Shown: positions 7,551 through 20,942 of the stretch, in pieces
How the letters are laid out: each line of letters starts with the position of its first letter
Position numbering within the stretch: the stretch's first letter is position 1
Assembly: GCA_902567685.1 (NCBI GenBank)
Contig: CACFNH010000002.1
Location: 106,268 to 170,267 of the forward strand
Reading direction: 5' to 3'
DNA: 64,000 nt
Source of the DNA: an uncultured Pelagibacteraceae bacterium
GTDB lineage: Bacteria; Pseudomonadota; Alphaproteobacteria; Pelagibacterales; Pelagibacteraceae
Position numbers and translations under genes: made by a program
The notes under the pieces: generated by a model
What the model was told of the DNA's origin: nothing
Seen by the model: only the letters and a program-made list of their open reading frames with translations
Databases searched by the model: none

Positions 7551-7979
7551 ATGTATAAGTTGATTTTAAAAATAACATTAATCTTATTTTTTATTTACCC
7601 TGCTCACAGCGCAGATCAAACCATAGAAATGGTTAATAGATTGGGAAAAGAGATTAATGTTTATTCCAAAAAACTTGTCAATGTTAATGTGGGTAATACT
7701 GTTTTTTGGAAATCAGTAAATCCTGGCCATAATGTAGAATTCATAAAAGGTGGGGTTCCTGCTGGTGTGGAAAAATTCAAGTCTCCATATAGTAAGGATA
7801 CAAGCTATACATTTAAAATTCCTGGAATTTATGCTTATTGGTGTACGCCTCACAAAAGTATGGGGATGATAGGTTTCGTCGTCGTAGGTAATGACAAGTC
7901 AAATCTAGAAGCAATTAAAAAAATTAAATTTTACGGTGTATCAAAAAGAGTCGCTGAAGAAATAATAAGTTCTTTGTAA
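7551..7979 (+). CDS. Pseudoazurin-like blue copper protein
   Basis: A 142-residue periplasmic type-1 copper electron carrier. A signal peptide (residues 1-20, cleavage after AHSA or nearby) precedes a cupredoxin domain with copper ligands His60 (PGHNVEF), Cys98, His101 and Met106. The C-x2-H-x4-M spacing is that of pseudoazurins. A helical C-terminal extension (about 117-142) is also typical. It would shuttle electrons between periplasmic redox enzymes; the partner is not in the window. The gene stands alone between repeats R3 and R4, so it may be cargo of an older insertion. Confidence 0.88.
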   Translation: MYKLILKITLILFFIYPAHSADQTIEMVNRLGKEINVYSKKLVNVNVGNTVFWKSVNPGHNVEFIKGGVPAGVEKFKSPYSKDTSYTFKIPGIYAYWCTPHKSMGMIGFVVVGNDKSNLEAIKKIKFYGVSKRVAEEIISSL

Positions 7980-8034
7980 ATTTTATTATACTGTTTTTAA
8001 TTCAAATTATTCCCAAATAATGGTATAAAGTCTA

Positions 8035-8057
8035 GGGCACCTGGCAATAGAACGCCT
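8035..8057 (+). repeat. ssrA 3'-end repeat R4 (most diverged copy)
   Basis: About 23 bases match R1: GGGCACCTGGCAATAGAACG followed by CCT. There is one internal change (AAT for AAC) and the terminal C run is shortened. It lies 21 bases before the SET-domain gene and is the outermost recognisable copy. Confidence 0.75.
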
Positions 8058-8077
8058 TTCTTAATTTAATCTTTAGA

Positions 8078-8527
8078 ATGAAAGCATATAAAATAATTAA
8101 ATCTAATATTCATCGAAAAGGTCTTTGTGCTGCTCGTGATATAAAAAAAGGAGAAAGAATAATTCAATACAAAGGAAAAAGAATCACCCACAAAAAAGCT
8201 GATGAGGATCCTAAGTATAGATATGATATCACTTATTTGTTTACACTTAATAAAAAGTATCTTTTAGATGGAGATTTTAAATTTAATGTTGCTCGACTGA
8301 TGAACCATTCGTGCAATCCTAATTGTGAAGTTCTTGATGAAAGTAAGTCTGTCATATGGATTACCGCTATGAAAGATATCAAAAAAAATGAGGAATTATC
8401 ATATGATTATGGATTTAGTTATGATTGTAACTATAAAGATCATGTTTGTAAGTGTGGATCTGAAAATTGTGTTGGCTTTATTGTTAGAGAAGGTTCTCGA
8501 TGGCGGATAACTAAAAATAAATTCTAA
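8078..8527 (+). CDS. SET-domain protein, putative protein-lysine methyltransferase
   Basis: A 149-residue single-domain SET protein. The AdoMet-binding and catalytic motifs are present: NHSCNPN (76-82) and ELSYDYG (106-112). A post-SET-like cysteine cluster CKCGSENC (124-131) could bind zinc together with a cysteine of the core. Such proteins transfer methyl groups to lysines of proteins; the bacterial target cannot be read from the sequence. The gene follows ssrA repeat R4, so it may be cargo of an old insertion or the original chromosomal neighbour of ssrA. Confidence 0.85.
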   Translation: MKAYKIIKSNIHRKGLCAARDIKKGERIIQYKGKRITHKKADEDPKYRYDITYLFTLNKKYLLDGDFKFNVARLMNHSCNPNCEVLDESKSVIWITAMKDIKKNEELSYDYGFSYDCNYKDHVCKCGSENCVGFIVREGSRWRITKNKF

Positions 8528-8604
8528 AAAATATATTTGTCTCCTAAATAAATCAAAAGACCTACTGCGATACCTATGAGAAGCCAATAATAAATTTCTT
8601 TCAT
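8524..8604 (-). CDS. Tiny single-helix membrane peptide (26 aa)
   Basis: An open frame from ATG (8602-8604) to TAG encodes a 26-residue peptide: a short polar N-terminus (MKEIYYW), one hydrophobic helix (LLIGIAVGLLIYLG) and a charged tail (DKYIF). It fills the gap between the SET gene and the MazG-like gene and overlaps the SET stop codon by four bases on the opposite strand. The composition looks like a true membrane peptide, but at this length chance is possible. Confidence 0.35.
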   Translation of the reverse strand: MKEIYYWLLIGIAVGLLIYLGDKYIF

Positions 8605-8605
8605 T

Positions 8606-8977
8606 TTAATAGATATATTTACTAAGATTGGGTTTAAAATATTTTGGTCCTTTCATTACTTTTCCTTTGTCGTTAAAAATTGGTTTACCATCATCTCCTA
8701 ACTTACTCATATTTGAATTTTGAACTTCTTCAAAACACTTATCTAGATCTATGCCAAAAGCATGTCCGGCTCCATACGTAACATAAAGTATATCAGTCAA
8801 AGCATCTGCGACTTCTTTGATATCTTTCTTTTCAATTGCCTGCTTAAATTCTTCTAATTCTTCCCTGATTAAATCTAATCGTAAATTAACTATTTTTTCC
8901 TCTGGAAATTCAGCTTTATTTTTAACTTCTTGACCAAAAGTTTGCATAAATTTTTTTACACTTTGAAAGTTACTCAT
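8606..8977 (-). CDS. MazG/PRA-PH-like NTP pyrophosphohydrolase
   Basis: A 123-residue all-alpha nucleoside-triphosphate pyrophosphohydrolase. The metal-binding acidic pattern of the superfamily is visible: EELEEF (about residues 39-44) and [11 protein letters not shown] (about 56-66). The C-terminal half carries [20 protein letters not shown]. Members hydrolyse NTPs or dNTPs to the monophosphate and pyrophosphate, often as house-cleaning enzymes; the substrate here is not evident. It is divergent from fumC. Confidence 0.8.
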   Translation of the reverse strand: MSNFQSVKKFMQTFGQEVKNKAEFPEEKIVNLRLDLIREELEEFKQAIEKKDIKEVADALTDILYVTYGAGHAFGIDLDKCFEEVQNSNMSKLGDDGKPIFNDKGKVMKGPKYFKPNLSKYIY

Positions 8978-9009
8978 TTTTCCTCAATTCTAATTTGTTT
9001 TATAATAAA

Positions 9010-9028
9010 TAGGGTGTATTATACCCTA
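9010..9028. promoter_or_regulatory. Inverted repeat upstream of fumC
   Basis: TAGGGTGT and ATACCCTA flank a 3-base loop, giving an 8-pair stem with one G-U. It ends 9 bases before the fumC ATG, in the short divergent gap with the MazG-like gene. It could be an operator or a leader hairpin. It has no T-tract, so it is not an obvious terminator. Confidence 0.35.
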
Positions 9029-9037
9029 GAATCATTA

Positions 9038-10426
<1,389 letters not shown>

Positions 10427-10481
10427 TATCGATTAATATAATTCCCTTAGTTATAGTATATAATTGAACATTTTCAGTTTT

Positions 10482-12514
10482 ATGAATTCTACAAATAAAT
10501 TGTTAGATAACTTAAATAAAGAGCAAAAAGAAGCAGTTCTAAATACGGAAGGACCAAGTTTAGTTGCGGCTGGTGCCGGATCAGGAAAAACTAGAGTCTT
10601 AACCACTAGATTGGCTTATATCATTAACGAAAAAAAAGCTTGGCCAAACCAAATACTTTGCGTGACATTTACAAATAAAGCAGCAAAAGAAATGCAAGAT
10701 AGAGTTTTAAAATTTATTAATCAAAAATCTTCTTCGGTTTCCTGGCTTGGAACATTTCACTCAATTAGTGTTAAATTCTTAAGAAGACATGCTGAAGCAA
10801 TAGGTTTAAAAAGCAATTTTACAATACTAGATACTGATGATCAGAAAAAATTAATAAAAAAGATTTGTAAAGCAGAAAATATTGATGCAAAAAAAATATC
10901 TCCTTCATTTATTATAGCTTTTATAGACAAGTGGAAAAATAAAGGTTTCTTACCTGCTGAGGTTAAAATAAAAAAAACTGATAATCTCGAAAAATTAATT
11001 TTAAGTGTGTACAAAATTTATCAAAATAAAATCAAAGATCTAAATGCATGTGATTTTGGTGATCTTATACTTTACTGTGTTAAACTTTTTGAAGATCACA
11101 AAGATATTAGGGAAATATACAGAAAAAATTTTAAATATATATTAGTTGATGAATATCAAGACACAAATTTTATTCAAAATAAATGGTTAAATCTTTTAGT
11201 TAACGATAAAGAAAATATTTGCTGTGTAGGAGATGATGATCAGTCTATATATAGTTGGAGGGGTGCTGAAATAAAAAACTTTTTGAACTTTGACAAGATA
11301 TATAAAAATTGTAAAATTTTTAAATTACAACAAAATTATAGATCAACAAAAAATATTCTTGAAACTGCCTCAGCTCTTATAGCACACAATAGTGATCGAG
11401 TTGGAAAAAAACTATGGTCATCAGGCCAACAAGGTGAGTTAATTAAATTAAACTGCTATCAAAATGGAAAAGAAGAAGCTGAAGGAATTTCTGATATAAT
11501 TGAGCATAAATTAAAAAAAAAATATTCATTAAATAATATTTCTATCTTGGTTAGGGCTATTTACCAAACACGGGAATTTGAAGAAAGATTCTTAAAAATA
11601 GGAATCGGCTACAGAATACTTGGGGGAATTAAATTTTATGAAAGAGCAGAAGTCAAAGATGCAGTTTCTTATTTGAGAATTATTAATCAAAAATTTGACG
11701 ATTTGGCCTTAGAAAGAATTATAGGTGTTCCAAGAAGAGGGATAGGAGAAAGTACGATAAATCAACTATATTCATTTGGAAATAAAAATAAAATCTGCCT
11801 TGAAGATTCAATTTTAAAAATGATTGAGTCTAATAAGCTTAAGCCAAAAATTAAAACTAGTTTATCTCAGCTATTAAACATGATTAACAAATGGAGAAAA
11901 GACTCAAAAACAAATAAACATTATGATCTTTTGAAAATAGTTCTAGATGAATCTGGTTACTCTAAAATGTTAAAAGACAAAAAAGATCTTGAAAATGAAA
12001 ACAGATTAGAAAATTTAAAAGAGCTTTTAAGAGCTATGCAAGATTACGACAACTTACAAAGTTTTCTAGAACATGTTGCTTTAGCTACTTCTGCTGATCA
12101 AGAATGGGAAGGTGAAAAAGTTAATCTAATGACAATTCATGCTGCTAAAGGATTGGAGTTTGACTCAGTTTTTTTACCTGGTTGGGAAGAAGGTTTGTTC
12201 CCTCATCAAAAATCTTTGGAAGAAAATGGAGACTTCGCTTTAGAAGAAGAAAGAAGATTAGCTTACGTTGGTATCACTAGGGCAAAAAAAGAGTCATTCA
12301 TATCTTTTGTGATGAGGAGAGCTTATCATGGAGACTGGATGGATGCCTTACCATCTAGATTTATAAACGAGATTCCTGAAGAAAGTGTTGAAAAAAACCA
12401 AAAAATCGAAAAAGATATAGTTGAAGATTTTGATTTTAATCAAGATCAAAGTTTTGACTCCAATGAAGAGTATAGAAGTCCTGGTTGGGCAAGATTAAAA
12501 AAAAAATTAATTAA

Positions 12515-12518
<4 letters not shown>
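10482..12518 (+). CDS. UvrD/PcrA-type superfamily 1 DNA helicase
   Basis: A 3'-5' DNA helicase of 678 residues with the ordered SF1A motifs: Q-motif LNKEQKEAV, Walker A AGAGSGKTR, TFTNKAAKEM, VDEYQDTN (motif II), GDDDQSIYSWRGA (motif III), QNYRST (IV), LMTIHAAKGLEF (V) and VGITRAKK (VI). It acts in nucleotide-excision and mismatch repair or replication restart. PcrA, UvrD and Rep cannot be separated confidently by eye. I chose the ATG at 10482 over a TTG at 10464. The end overlaps the next gene by four bases (ATGA). Confidence 0.93.
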
Positions 12519-16243
<3,725 letters not shown>

Positions 16244-17080
16244 TTAACCTAATATTTTTTTAATAGTCCTTTTTATTATCCCTGTATCTTTATCTTTTTT
16301 GGTGTTAGTTTTTTTTGGAATTTTATAATCTTTGTTAAGAAGCTTATATGATTGTTGATACCACTCACTTGAATTATAATTATATCCTAATAAGGCTGCT
16401 GTTGATTTAGCCTCATCTTCAAGACCAATCATATAATAAACTTCAACTAGTCTGTGTAATGCTTCTTCTATAAAAACAGTTTCATCATAATCTTTGATAA
16501 TTATTTTTAGTCGATTTATTGCGGGAATCCATTTTTTGGTTTCTATATAATATTTTGCAACATAAAGTTCTTTTGCTGCAAGTTGATTATTTATCAAATC
16601 AGTTTTAAATTTTAAATCCAACGCATATTCTGTATTAGGATATCTTTCTAAAAAATCTTTAATCTTTTTTTTTGATACTAATAAAGGAGTTATATCTTTC
16701 GACTCATCAAGTATTTGTTCATAATAGATTATAACTAATAAATAATACGCATAGGTAATATTTTTATCAGCTGGATATTTTCTAATAAATCTTTCAAGTC
16801 CTTCCTCTGCCTCAGGATAAAAATTTATTAAGTATAGACAGTAACTTGACATAAGAGATGCTTTTGCAGAAAATTCTACCTTAGGTAAAATATTCTCAGC
16901 TTCTAAAAATTTATTTGATGCATAATAATATTGACCTTCATCCAAAGCTTTTACAGCTTCATTATAAATTTCAAAAGATTTCTCTAAATTATTAGTTTCT
17001 GTATTAATTTTAGGTTCTTTTTTCGAGCAGGAAAACAGGAAAAATGAAATTATAAAAAAATAAATTAATTTACGATACAT
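16244..17080 (-). CDS. bamD: BamD, outer-membrane assembly lipoprotein
   Basis: A component of the BAM complex that inserts beta-barrel proteins into the outer membrane. From the ATG at 17080 it has 278 residues: a lipoprotein signal with lipobox FLFSC near residue 18, then TPR-like helical repeats (YNEAVKALDEGQYYYASNKF; PEAEEGLERFIRKYP; KDFLERYP). An in-frame TTG six codons upstream is possible but less likely. It lies between lpxC and ligA, the usual alphaproteobacterial place. Confidence 0.92.
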   Translation of the reverse strand: MYRKLIYFFIISFFLFSCSKKEPKINTETNNLEKSFEIYNEAVKALDEGQYYYASNKFLEAENILPKVEFSAKASLMSSYCLYLINFYPEAEEGLERFIRKYPADKNITYAYYLLVIIYYEQILDESKDITPLLVSKKKIKDFLERYPNTEYALDLKFKTDLINNQLAAKELYVAKYYIETKKWIPAINRLKIIIKDYDETVFIEEALHRLVEVYYMIGLEDEAKSTAALLGYNYNSSEWYQQSYKLLNKDYKIPKKTNTKKDKDTGIIKRTIKKILG

Positions 17081-17130
17081 CCTAAAGACTAATATCAAAT
17101 TAAATTAATTAGGTAAATTTTTAGATTCTA

Positions 17131-18054
17131 CTAAGCGTTAATTACTGCTGCTCTGGGGTACGATTTTTCTTTAATATCATCGATATCTTCTTTTTTTGCT
17201 TTAAAAGTTTCAAATTCCCAAGCAGAATCCTTTGAAAACAATTCTCGTAATAAAAGATTTGTAAGCTGATGGCCTCCTTGAGAAGTCTTTACATGACCAT
17301 GAATTCTATAGCCAGACAACATTAAATCTCCTAAACAGTCTAGTATCTTGTGACCAACAAATTCATATCTATTTCTAAGACCGTCTTCATTTAATATTTC
17401 ATTTTCTTTAACTACAATGGCATTTTCTAAAGATCCACCCTTTGCTAAACCTTGGCTTCTTATTTGATCTATGTCTTTATACAAACAAAATGTTCTTGAG
17501 TTATAAATAGAATTTAAATCTCCACTACTTAATACAAACTCTTTTCTTCTAGTTCTAATTAAAGGATTATTGTAAACTATTTCAAAATCAATAATTAAAT
17601 CTTTTTCTAAAGGTTCTATAGAAATATATTTGGGTCCATTTTTAATTTCAATTTTCTCTTTAATCTTTATAAATTTTCTAAGTGAATTTTGACTCTCGCT
17701 ACCAACTTGTCTTAAAGCTTCCACAAAATCTAAAGCTGAGCCATCCATAATTGGAATTTCTGGAGCATCAATCTCTACTAAAACATTATCAATTCCCTCT
17801 CCGTAAAAAGATGCCATTAAATGTTCGATGGTAGAAACAGAAACTGAATTTGCATTTTCTAACCTTGTGCAAAGCACTGGGGATTTTACATTTTTGTAAT
17901 TAGCATCTATTATATTGTTGATATCTAGGTCAGTTCTCTTAAACTTAATACCGTGATCAATTCCTGCTGGATGCAAATGTAAATTTACATTCTTTCCATT
18001 GTGTAAACCTACCCCTTGTAGTTTTATGGTATCTTTAAGAGTTTTCTGTTTCAT
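17131..18054 (-). CDS. lpxC: LpxC, UDP-3-O-acyl-GlcNAc deacetylase
   Basis: A zinc enzyme that commits the pathway to lipid A. It has 307 residues. Zinc-site and catalytic motifs are present: STIEHLMASF, the DGSALDFVEAL segment, FVGHKILDCLGDL and GHVKTSQGGH. It is the last gene of the dcw cluster. ftsZ, which normally precedes it, is absent; instead there is an 85-base AT-rich gap after ftsA that may contain its own promoter. Confidence 0.96.
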   Translation of the reverse strand: MKQKTLKDTIKLQGVGLHNGKNVNLHLHPAGIDHGIKFKRTDLDINNIIDANYKNVKSPVLCTRLENANSVSVSTIEHLMASFYGEGIDNVLVEIDAPEIPIMDGSALDFVEALRQVGSESQNSLRKFIKIKEKIEIKNGPKYISIEPLEKDLIIDFEIVYNNPLIRTRRKEFVLSSGDLNSIYNSRTFCLYKDIDQIRSQGLAKGGSLENAIVVKENEILNEDGLRNRYEFVGHKILDCLGDLMLSGYRIHGHVKTSQGGHQLTNLLLRELFSKDSAWEFETFKAKKEDIDDIKEKSYPRAAVINA

Positions 18055-18139
18055 TTACTTGTATTTGTTACAAATTTTATACAAAATTGCTTTTATAACC
18101 AAAAAACAATTTATGTTTCAAAAAAATACAAAAACTTAT

Positions 18140-19336
18140 CTAATTAAAAAAAGTAGAAAATATCCTTGAAATGATTGATTTTTTTGTCTGAATCGTTGGT
18201 ATTGCTTCTCTCTCCCATCCTTTTCCTATCAATTCTGCTGACATTAAGCATGGGATTAAATGATCATCCTTGCTTCTTTCTTCAAACTTAATATTTCTGT
18301 TCTCTGCTAATAAAATTTTTTCGAAAATTTCCTTTAAACTTTTAAAAATATTAGAATCTTCAAATGAAAAATAAACTAGATTTACCTCTTTTTTTAAATC
18401 CTTTAAATTAATATTGCTTAAATAAATTAAATTAGTTAGCTCCTCAACTCTTGCAGATACTATATCTTTTATATGATTTAAGCTTATTTTTCTAAATGTC
18501 TCATCCTTAAAAAAAATTTTATCTAAATATTTTTCTTCTTTAGAATGATCAAATGTTAATTGGGAAAATATATTTTCAACGTTTTTGCTATTTAAGGAAC
18601 AAACCTTTGAAACATCTTTCATTATAATATCTGTACCAAAATAAAATGTCTCTGAATAAACAAATGATGAATTTATAAAAATTGACAAGTTGGTTTTGCT
18701 TTTTCCAATATTTATTTGAGCAAATGACTCTTTAACATTTTCTTTAATTATTTTTTTTGCTCCTTGAGCAAAAGATTTCAAAATTATTCTCTCAATATTC
18801 AGATTACATTTATTTAAAAGTATTTTTAAATTTTTAAGATCATTTTTAGGTAGCAAAAAAAATGTTAAATGTTGATTGTAAAATTCTCCATGCAAACCAA
18901 TTGGAGGATTTTTTAAAGGATTGTGATCTAAAAAAAAGTTTGAATTAAATAAATGAATTAAAGATTTATCTGGCTGATTGTCCAAAATCAGTTTTTTTAT
19001 ATTGTTTAATAAGTAAGATATATCTTCATCTAAAATCTGAGATCCGCCTAATTTTTTAAAACCAGAAATATTGATGCAGTTAAAATTATCTTGATTGCTT
19101 ACTACAGTTATATCTTTAAAAATATAATCAATTTTTTTTTCAACTAATTTTAGACAATCTTTTATTATTTTTGCTGATGAGTCTATATTTGTAATTTTTC
19201 CATCTAATACTCCCTCAGATGATTTGGAAATAGAATAAATTACTTTGAAATTAAAATCTTCATCGTATTTTATAGCTAAAAATATGAAATTCTTTTCATT
19301 GATTTCCAGAAGTAAATGAGGTTTTTCTATTTCCAT
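18140..19336 (-). CDS. ftsA: FtsA, actin-like divisome protein
   Basis: An actin/Hsp70-fold protein that tethers FtsZ filaments to the membrane. It has 398 residues and is quite diverged. Recognition rests on position directly after ftsQ, length, the ATPase-fold segments (FAQINIGKSKTNLSIF; FYFGTDIIMKDVSK) and a C-terminal amphipathic membrane-targeting helix (KKSIISRIFSTFF). No other gene separates it from the site where ftsZ normally lies. Confidence 0.88.
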   Translation of the reverse strand: MEIEKPHLLLEINEKNFIFLAIKYDEDFNFKVIYSISKSSEGVLDGKITNIDSSAKIIKDCLKLVEKKIDYIFKDITVVSNQDNFNCINISGFKKLGGSQILDEDISYLLNNIKKLILDNQPDKSLIHLFNSNFFLDHNPLKNPPIGLHGEFYNQHLTFFLLPKNDLKNLKILLNKCNLNIERIILKSFAQGAKKIIKENVKESFAQINIGKSKTNLSIFINSSFVYSETFYFGTDIIMKDVSKVCSLNSKNVENIFSQLTFDHSKEEKYLDKIFFKDETFRKISLNHIKDIVSARVEELTNLIYLSNINLKDLKKEVNLVYFSFEDSNIFKSLKEIFEKILLAENRNIKFEERSKDDHLIPCLMSAELIGKGWEREAIPTIQTKKSIISRIFSTFFN

Positions 19337-19341
19337 AAAAT

Positions 19342-20010
19342 TTAATTTAAAATTAGCTGATCCTTTATCCTATAGTCAAAAATTTTATAGTTATCAAAGT
19401 TTTTATCATCATTTATAAGAAGAAAATTTTCTAAAATATTTAAATAATTTTCTTTAGGTAATTTAATTATTTTTTCATTATTTAAAACAATATCCCATCT
19501 TCCTATTTCAAAATATTGAAATGATTTTATACTATTAATTGGAAAGTTAATGTTCTTTAAATCTTTAAAAAATTGGTTAAAGTTATTCATTTTTCCAAAC
19601 AACATTGGTAAATTTTTATAATTTTCATGCTCTAAGTATTTAATCAGATCACCTTTTTCTGAAACATAAAACTTGTTCTCCTTATCAACATAAACAGCTA
19701 CAGGCTTTTTCTCAAAAATTTTTATTTTAATAGTCCCAGGATATATTTTTTTTACTTCAAAACTTGATACAAAATCAAATTGTTTAATTGCTGATTTAAT
19801 GATTTTGCTATCCAGAAAAAATAAGCTTTGTCCCTTCAAACTTTCTAATTCATCAAGAATATTTTTTGTATTTAAGATCTTATTATTTTCTATCTTTATA
19901 TCTTTTATTATAAATATAGAGTTTTTAACTTTAAATTTATAAGTAGGATTGTAGGTTGATAAGAGTAAGAATAATATTAAAAAGCTAGATAATTTGATTG
20001 ACTTGTTCAT
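19342..20010 (-). CDS. ftsQ: FtsQ, divisome scaffold protein
   Basis: A 222-residue bitopic membrane protein: one N-terminal membrane helix (about residues 7-22), then a POTRA-like domain (IKDIKIENNKILNTKNIL ... QSLFFLDSKIIKSAI ... VSSFEVKKIYPGTIKIKIFEKKP, written here in parts) and an FtsQ domain. It links the early divisome to FtsW/FtsI. It is shorter than most homologues. It overlaps ddl by four bases and precedes ftsA by five. Confidence 0.87.
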   Translation of the reverse strand: MNKSIKLSSFLILFLLLSTYNPTYKFKVKNSIFIIKDIKIENNKILNTKNILDELESLKGQSLFFLDSKIIKSAIKQFDFVSSFEVKKIYPGTIKIKIFEKKPVAVYVDKENKFYVSEKGDLIKYLEHENYKNLPMLFGKMNNFNQFFKDLKNINFPINSIKSFQYFEIGRWDIVLNNEKIIKLPKENYLNILENFLLINDDKNFDNYKIFDYRIKDQLILN

Positions 20011-20942
20011 CTATTGACACTTGCATCTAAGATCATTTTTTTAACGAGTTTTTTAAATGATATACCCTTGTATTTTGCTATCTCAGGTACTAAAGACAAA
20101 TCGGTCATCCCTGGTTGAGTATTAAGTTCAAGTAAATAGAATTTTTTATTAAAAAATTTAAAATCAGATCTAGTTATACCTTTACATCCTAAAATTTTAT
20201 GAACTTTCTCTGAAATTTTTAAAACTTTTTTATAATCTTTTTTTGAAAGATCGGCGGGCATAATGTGGGCGGTATTTGCTGACTTATAATATTTTGCTTT
20301 ATAGTCATAAAATCCTCTCTTAGGTCTTAGTTCTATCGCTCCAATTCCTTTACCGTTCATTACTGCAACTTGAACTTCTTGACCTCCAATATATTTTTCA
20401 AAAATTAAGTTTTTATATTTTCTCTTTAGAGAGTTAGCCGATTTACTTAATGCTTTAAAATTCCTACAAATTTCAACTCCTATACTCGATCCTTCGTCTG
20501 AAGGTTTTATAACAATAGGATAACTTAATTTGGATCTTTTTATACTATTCTTAATTTTACTACTTGTTATATTTTTTGAGCTTAAAACAAAATATTTTGG
20601 GGATAATATATTGTTCTTTTCAAAAAATTCTTTGGATATAATTTTGTTCATTGCATTTATTGAAGAGGTTATTCCTGAATGAGTATAGGGAATTTTTAAA
20701 TATTCAAAATAATTTTGTGCAGTTCCATCCTCTCCACCTTTTCCATGCAGTGCATTGAATATTGTGTCTACTTTTGAACTATCAATTTTATTTAATGATT
20801 TTTTAGCGGGATCAAAGGTTTTTGCGGCATATCCTAATTTCTTTATTGCTTTTAAACATGCTTTGCCACTTTGAAGACTAATTTCCCTTTCCTTAGAGTT
20901 TCCTCCTAGAACTACTAAGACATTCTTTCTTTTTTTTTTCAT
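20007..20942 (-). CDS. ddl: D-alanine--D-alanine ligase
   Basis: ATP-grasp enzyme that joins two D-alanines for the peptidoglycan stem. It has 311 residues with the N-terminal GGNSKEREISLQSGKA motif, ALHGKGGEDGTAQ, SSIGVEICRN and the C-terminal LLELNTQPGMTDLSL. It lies between murB and ftsQ with four-base overlaps on both sides. Confidence 0.96.
   Translation of the reverse strand: MKKKRKNVLVVLGGNSKEREISLQSGKACLKAIKKLGYAAKTFDPAKKSLNKIDSSKVDTIFNALHGKGGEDGTAQNYFEYLKIPYTHSGITSSINAMNKIISKEFFEKNNILSPKYFVLSSKNITSSKIKNSIKRSKLSYPIVIKPSDEGSSIGVEICRNFKALSKSANSLKRKYKNLIFEKYIGGQEVQVAVMNGKGIGAIELRPKRGFYDYKAKYYKSANTAHIMPADLSKKDYKKVLKISEKVHKILGCKGITRSDFKFFNKKFYLLELNTQPGMTDLSLVPEIAKYKGISFKKLVKKMILDASVNR

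Noticed and set aside
5092..8057. CRISPR array or classical integron
   Set aside because: Only four repeats, unequal gene-sized spacers, no Cas genes, no integron integrase and no attC-type inverted-repeat structure; the repeat is clearly the tmRNA 3' end.
8399..8587. A 62-codon minus-strand frame over the SET gene end
   Set aside because: Mostly antisense of the SET domain; the 26-residue frame at 8524-8604 is a better candidate for that gap.
8930..9037. N-terminal extension of fumC by 36 codons
   Set aside because: It overlaps the divergent MazG-like start and does not resemble any fumarase; the internal ATG at 9038 gives the normal length.
18055..18139. Remnant of ftsZ or an RNA gene between ftsA and lpxC
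   Set aside because: The 85 bases are A/T-rich with no coding remnant; at most they hold a weak lpxC promoter.
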